From NCBI GenBank assembly GCA_947507875.1, contig CANNQP010000013.1, positions 1 through 64,000 on the forward strand: 64,000 nt of DNA. The letters are read 5' to 3'. A model generated the notes under the pieces. That model was not told the origin of the DNA and ran no database searches. It saw only the letters and a program-made list of their open reading frames with translations. A program made the translations under genes and the position numbers. This DNA is from Verrucomicrobiaceae bacterium. Its GTDB lineage: Bacteria; Verrucomicrobiota; Verrucomicrobiia; Verrucomicrobiales; Verrucomicrobiaceae. Numbering within the stretch: the first letter of the stretch is position 1; each line of letters begins with the position of its first letter. Of this stretch, positions 60,455-64,000 are shown piece after piece.

Positions 60455-60904
60455 TCACTTTGTGGTCGTTTGCGGCCAATTGCCGATGTCGTCTTCAGTC
60501 CCTTCTGCGCCGTCTTTACCGACCGAATAGACATCGTAGGGCTTCTTGGATTTCTGCGCTGGGTAACGATATTTGTATTCCATGCCCCATGGATCTTTCG
60601 GTACGGCTTCCAGCAGCTGCGTCCATTTTTCTGGCAATGGTTCGGCGGTGGGACGCTCGACGAGGGCACGCAATCCTTGCTCAGTGGTTGGTGCGCGCAT
60701 GTTTCGTGCTTCGTACAGCTGGAGCTGCGTCATCAGGTTTTGCAAATCGCTCTCCACACGTGTTTCTTTAGCGACGTCCACATTGCCTTTGAGCATGTAG
60801 ATTGAGCCTGCCGCTAGGATGGAGATGATGGTAAGCACGATGACGATTTCGATCAACGTGAAGGCAGCGTTTGTTGAGCTAGAGCGGATGTGGGTTTGTG
60901 TCAT
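60455..60904 (-). CDS. gspG: type II secretion major pseudopilin GspG
   Basis: 149 residues. Leader M-T-Q-T-H-I-R-S-S-S-T-N-A-A, then F-T-L-I-E-I-V-I-V-L-T-I-I-S-I-L-A. The globular domain has the GspG hallmarks P-T-T-E-Q-G-L-R-A-L, V-P-K-D-P-W-G-M-E-Y-K-Y-R-Y-P and the calcium-site region D-G-A-E-G-T-E-D-D-I-G-N-W. It polymerises to form the pseudopilus that pushes folded exoproteins out. Confidence 0.93.
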   Translation of the reverse strand: MTQTHIRSSSTNAAFTLIEIVIVLTIISILAAGSIYMLKGNVDVAKETRVESDLQNLMTQLQLYEARNMRAPTTEQGLRALVERPTAEPLPEKWTQLLEAVPKDPWGMEYKYRYPAQKSKKPYDVYSVGKDGAEGTEDDIGNWPQTTTK

Positions 60905-60959
60905 GATGTAGCAGTTTAGTAAGTGAAAATGGATGATCGAATTTGTGAGCTAAAGGGGC

Positions 60960-62198
60960 CTAGACTCTGCCGCGGATGCCATTGACTGATGAAAAAACCG
61001 CCGAGATGATGGAATAGGCGACCACGCCTACAATAATTGCCATGAACAAAATAATGATGGGTGAGATCATTGCGGTCATGCGTTTGATCCGCTTGTCCAG
61101 TTCCTTGTCGTAGCGCAAAGCGGACTTTTCCAAGGACTTGCTCAGCATGCCTGTTTGTTCACCGACAGCAATCATGTCCACCAGCATGAGCGGGAAGTGC
61201 CCAACTTTTTTGAGCGAGCTTGATAACGAGCCGCCTTCGGCCACAAGACCTGTGACCTGCGTCAAGAGACGCTGAATGTAAACATTCGCCGAGATTTTAG
61301 AAACCAGGCGTATGCTGTTTAAAAGCGGCACGCCGTGTCCGACAAGGCTTCCCATGCTGTGTGCAAATTGAGCATAGAATCGTGTTGCCAAAACAGGGCC
61401 AAACAAAGGCAGTTTGAGCTTCGTCTCGTGCCACCACATGAGGCCTGATGGGGTGCCTGTGAAAGCCTTAAAACTAAGTGAAACAATGATCATCAAGGCA
61501 AGCAGTACCCACCACCATGTGGCGAGGAAATGATTGAAACTGATGAGCATCTGAGTTGCCATGGGCAGTTGTTGCCCGCCTTTGTCCAGCAAATCGGTGA
61601 TCTGAGGCACCATCACCGTCATGAAGACGACCATGAGCAGGGCACAGGCTCCGACTAGAAAAGCCGGGTAGATCATGGCTTGCGTGACTTTGGACTGGAG
61701 CTCAGCAATCACTTGTAGGTTTTGGCCTAACCGTCTCAAAATCGGAGCGAGAGAACCACTGACTTCACCAGCAGCGACGAGATTGCAGTACAATTCATCG
61801 AAGCTCGGTGAGGCTTTTTTGAGAGCTTTGGCGACGGTCGAGCCCTCGCGTAGTTGATCGCGCAAGATTTGGGAGACTCGACGCAGATTAGGATCTTCCT
61901 GTCGTTCGGTAATGACTCGGAGTGCCTGATCAATTTGGAGTCCTCCATCGAGCATGTCTGCCAACTCCTCAGTGAACAAGATCACTTGGGCACGCTTGAG
62001 TTTGGCGGGCGTTTGTTCCTGAGCTTTGGCTGCGGCATGATTCGCCAGTTTGCTGGCTAAATGTGCTTCGGCAACTTTGACTGGCACCAGTGCCTGGGAC
62101 TCAAGTTGACGAAAGGCCTCAGCACGCGATGCCACAGCCAAACTGCCAGACACGGTCTGGCCTAGGCTATTGAGCGCGGTGTAGGCAAAGGTAGGCAT
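60960..62198 (-). CDS. gspF: type II secretion inner-membrane protein GspF
   Basis: 412 residues. N-terminal M-P-T-F-A-Y-T-A-L-N-S-L-G-Q, two T2SF domains (about 70-195 and 275-400) each starting with a cytoplasmic helical part (F-T-E-E-L-A-D-M-L-D-G-G and F-A-H-S-M-G-S-L-V-G-H-G-V-P-L) and ending in membrane helices. Platform protein of the type II secretion or related pilus system. First gene of the visible gsp cluster; gspE and gspD are not in the window. Confidence 0.93.
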   Translation of the reverse strand: MPTFAYTALNSLGQTVSGSLAVASRAEAFRQLESQALVPVKVAEAHLASKLANHAAAKAQEQTPAKLKRAQVILFTEELADMLDGGLQIDQALRVITERQEDPNLRRVSQILRDQLREGSTVAKALKKASPSFDELYCNLVAAGEVSGSLAPILRRLGQNLQVIAELQSKVTQAMIYPAFLVGACALLMVVFMTVMVPQITDLLDKGGQQLPMATQMLISFNHFLATWWWVLLALMIIVSLSFKAFTGTPSGLMWWHETKLKLPLFGPVLATRFYAQFAHSMGSLVGHGVPLLNSIRLVSKISANVYIQRLLTQVTGLVAEGGSLSSSLKKVGHFPLMLVDMIAVGEQTGMLSKSLEKSALRYDKELDKRIKRMTAMISPIIILFMAIIVGVVAYSIISAVFSSVNGIRGRV

Positions 62199-62413
62199 GG
62201 TGAGATGGCTTGGCAGAAACGCGGAGCAGAACGTTTTCTCGCCTATGAAAGTGCCGGAGTGTAGAAATGTAACTGTCGAAACCTTGATTGCGTGAGCTTT
62301 GGATGGTTGGATCGCTCAATCCGATTGGATCAAACCATCGATTCTCTTTTGAGTTGCATGGAGCGGTTGAGATTTTAGCTGCGAAAGTAAGCCAAATCGT
62401 TGAGGTGGAGCAT

Positions 62414-62447
62414 AAAAAAGCACCCATCTCGCAGGAGAGTGGGTGCT
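62414..62447 (-). terminator. intrinsic terminator after the TPR protein gene
   Basis: Read on the minus strand, AGCACCCA and TGGGTGCT form an 8-base stem with a partly paired loop (CTC with GAG), followed by a run of T. It lies 19 bases after the stop of the gene at 62466. Confidence 0.8.
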
Positions 62448-62465
62448 CATGATTCATGACATGTC

Positions 62466-63413
62466 TTAGGGGGCTTTTTTCGTCGCTGGTTCTGCCGGCT
62501 TAGCTGGGGGCGGAGTTGGTGCCGAAGCATTGTCAGCGGCAGATGCGGGTGCCTTAGCAGGGGGGACTTCACTAGGTGCTTTCACGGGAATCGTGACCGG
62601 TGTCGGATTGGCAGGAGCGGCCGGAGCTGGCATAACAGAAGGCGCCGAGGGGGCCTGTTGAGGTGCAAGTGTAGGCGCCAAGGGAGAGTTGTTAGTGCCT
62701 CCAAGGTTGATGACGGGCGCGCCAGGTGTGGGAGTTACAGGTTTCTTATCATCGACTTTAGGCTTCGGAGGACCATCCACTTCCTTTGTCGGTAATTTTG
62801 AGCTAATCCACTCGAGGCGGTTTTCCGATTGGGAAATGAAGGGATTGCCTGCATCCAAGCCCGTGAAACGAGAGGGTAGCCCTTCGTAGATTTTTTTAGC
62901 CTCATCCTCTTTCCCCTCCGCCCATGCAAGATCGCCAAGGCGTAGCTCAGCAAGTGGGGCCAATTCAGTCTGGGCATATTCGTTGGTAATGCGTTCGAAA
63001 GACTGTTTGGCTTCCTTTTTTTGACCCAGAGCTTCCTGCTTGGAGCCCAAAGCAAGAAGTGCTTGAGCAAAAAGAGGATGATCCGCATGATCCGTTACAA
63101 ATGAATTGAGGGTATCGACGGAGGTCGTTTTTTTGTTCTGCTCCCATAGCAATTCAGCTTTTTTTAGCAGGGCATTACCCGCGGCCAAACTATCCTTGTG
63201 CTGAGCGATCACGACATCGAGATCTTCGACCGTTTTGGCAGCTGCGAAGGCTTCACCAGCCTTGACTTGAGCCGCATGGCCGAGGTAACGAGAGATTCCG
63301 TAAATTGCCAAGGCAGCCACGGCGGCGAGAAAGAACAAAACGACTTTTTTGAAGTTGTTTTCGAGGAATTGCTCCCAGGTCGGGAGTGCTGCTGCGGATG
63401 AATCTGAAGACAT
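62466..63413 (-). CDS. membrane-anchored TPR-like protein with Pro/Ala-rich tail
   Basis: 315 residues. One membrane helix at about 24-42 (V-V-L-F-F-L-A-A-V-A-A-L-A-I-Y) preceded by a short cytoplasmic W-E-Q-F-L-E-N-N-F segment, as in YfgM/TPR_21-type proteins. The following helical repeats (about 45-190) include L-F-A-Q-A-L-L-A-L-G-S-K-Q-E-A. Residues about 215-315 are a Pro/Ala-rich, Lys-containing linker, probably extended in the periplasm. Related YfgM proteins assist at the secretion translocon; that role here is only inference. Confidence 0.78.
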   Translation of the reverse strand: MSSDSSAAALPTWEQFLENNFKKVVLFFLAAVAALAIYGISRYLGHAAQVKAGEAFAAAKTVEDLDVVIAQHKDSLAAGNALLKKAELLWEQNKKTTSVDTLNSFVTDHADHPLFAQALLALGSKQEALGQKKEAKQSFERITNEYAQTELAPLAELRLGDLAWAEGKEDEAKKIYEGLPSRFTGLDAGNPFISQSENRLEWISSKLPTKEVDGPPKPKVDDKKPVTPTPGAPVINLGGTNNSPLAPTLAPQQAPSAPSVMPAPAAPANPTPVTIPVKAPSEVPPAKAPASAADNASAPTPPPAKPAEPATKKAP

Positions 63414-63449
63414 GGGAGATGGGGGAGGGTGAGGGGGAAAACCGAGTCA

Positions 63450-64000
63450 TTAAGCGCCGACTTTGGCGCGAGCCTCATCCGCCAGGGCGGTGGAAAGGTA
63501 GCGTTCACCAGTCGAGCAACCGATGGTGACAATCAGTTTGCCTGCGTTTTCTGGACGTTGGGCGATGCGAATAGCGGCGCAGACATTCGCGCCGGTGCTG
63601 ATGCCTGCGAGAATGCCCTCTTCTTTTGCGAGGCGACGAGCCATGGCAAAAGCGTCGTCATTGCTGACTTTGACGCATTCCACGATTTGTGAGTTTCCTG
63701 CAGCATCTTTGAGGTGAAGATTTTTTGGAACAAACCCTGCTCCAGTTCCCTGAATCTTATGTGGACCTGGCTGCACGGGCTCTCCAGCAAGGGTTTGATT
63801 GATCACAGGCGAGGCTTCTGGCTCTACCGCGATGGCTTGGAATGAAGGCTTGCGAGGTTTAAGCACTTCGCAACATCCGGTGATGGTGCCTCCAGTGCCC
63901 ACTGCGGCGACCAAGATGTCCACCGCGCCATCGGTATCCGCCCAGATTTCCTCAGCGGTCGTTTTCATATGCACCGCTGGATTGGCTGGATTTTCAAACT
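63450..64000 (-). CDS. cysK: cysteine synthase, N-terminally truncated by window edge
   Basis: The frame stays open to the right edge, so the start and the PLP Lys are missing. The visible 183 residues begin [10 protein letters not shown]. The PLP-phosphate loop G-T-G-G-T-I-T-G, the C-terminal [12 protein letters not shown] block and [11 protein letters not shown] all match O-acetylserine sulfhydrylase. Joins sulfide to O-acetylserine to give cysteine. Confidence 0.94.
   Translation of the reverse strand, partial: FENPANPAVHMKTTAEEIWADTDGAVDILVAAVGTGGTITGCCEVLKPRKPSFQAIAVEPEASPVINQTLAGEPVQPGPHKIQGTGAGFVPKNLHLKDAAGNSQIVECVKVSNDDAFAMARRLAKEEGILAGISTGANVCAAIRIAQRPENAGKLIVTIGCSTGERYLSTALADEARAKVGA

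Overview
The window looks like chromosomal DNA of a Verrucomicrobiota bacterium, probably Verrucomicrobiaceae/Prosthecobacter-like. The call rests on gene content: a PVC-type CxxCH haem protein fused to a dehydrogenase-like propeller, two S1 sulfatases, a ceramidase-like hydrolase, a DUF5722 glycosidase-like protein, GTP-type PEP carboxykinase, and pseudopilins with A/FTLIE-type leaders. I saw no rRNA, tRNA, CRISPR array, integrase or transposase, and both ends cut through genes.

Layout. 1-3495 (+): tail of an S10 carboxypeptidase, pckG, and a DegT-type sugar aminotransferase. 3506-23483: a surface-polysaccharide locus, nearly all on the minus strand. From 22831 down to 8995 there are 14 consecutive minus-strand genes with gaps of 53 bases or less or small overlaps: APS kinase, Wzm/Wzt-type ABC exporter, four methyltransferases, five glycosyltransferases (GT2, GT4, GT61), an MBOAT acyltransferase and an SGNH-like partner. 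A GbsR/MarR-type regulator precedes them, with a 16-base palindrome directly before its start codon. A plus-strand GT4 gene (7769-9022) separates this block from a second minus-strand block: sulfotransferase, GT4, DUF5722 protein. Together the genes suggest an exported glycan that is sulfated (APS kinase makes PAPS for the sulfotransferase), O-acylated and methylated.

23466-24177 is an AT-rich, gene-free stretch with several inverted repeats. 24178-34915 holds a methyltransferase, an OpgG-like glucan protein, Mpl (murein recycling), a phosphofructokinase, a membrane-anchored TPR-like protein, a ceramidase-like hydrolase and a secreted alpha/beta-hydrolase. 35052-48870 is mainly housekeeping (ftsY, purK, dgt, mnmE, purB) mixed with the PVC haem protein, a PQQ-type sugar dehydrogenase, a PA0069-type radical SAM protein, a DUF6580 membrane protein and an Asn-rich secreted protein. 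48913-52204 is a sulfatase pair diverging from gmk. 52984-64000 has a PP2C phosphatase, an RND transporter without visible partners, type II secretion genes (gspF, G, H, I, J, K), a TPR protein and a truncated cysteine synthase.

Functional links. The window contains sulfate activation, glycan sulfation and export, and separately sulfatases that would remove sulfate from glycans; the type II secretion genes could export such enzymes. Assignments come from reading motifs in the translations; no database search was run, so all family names are recognition-based.
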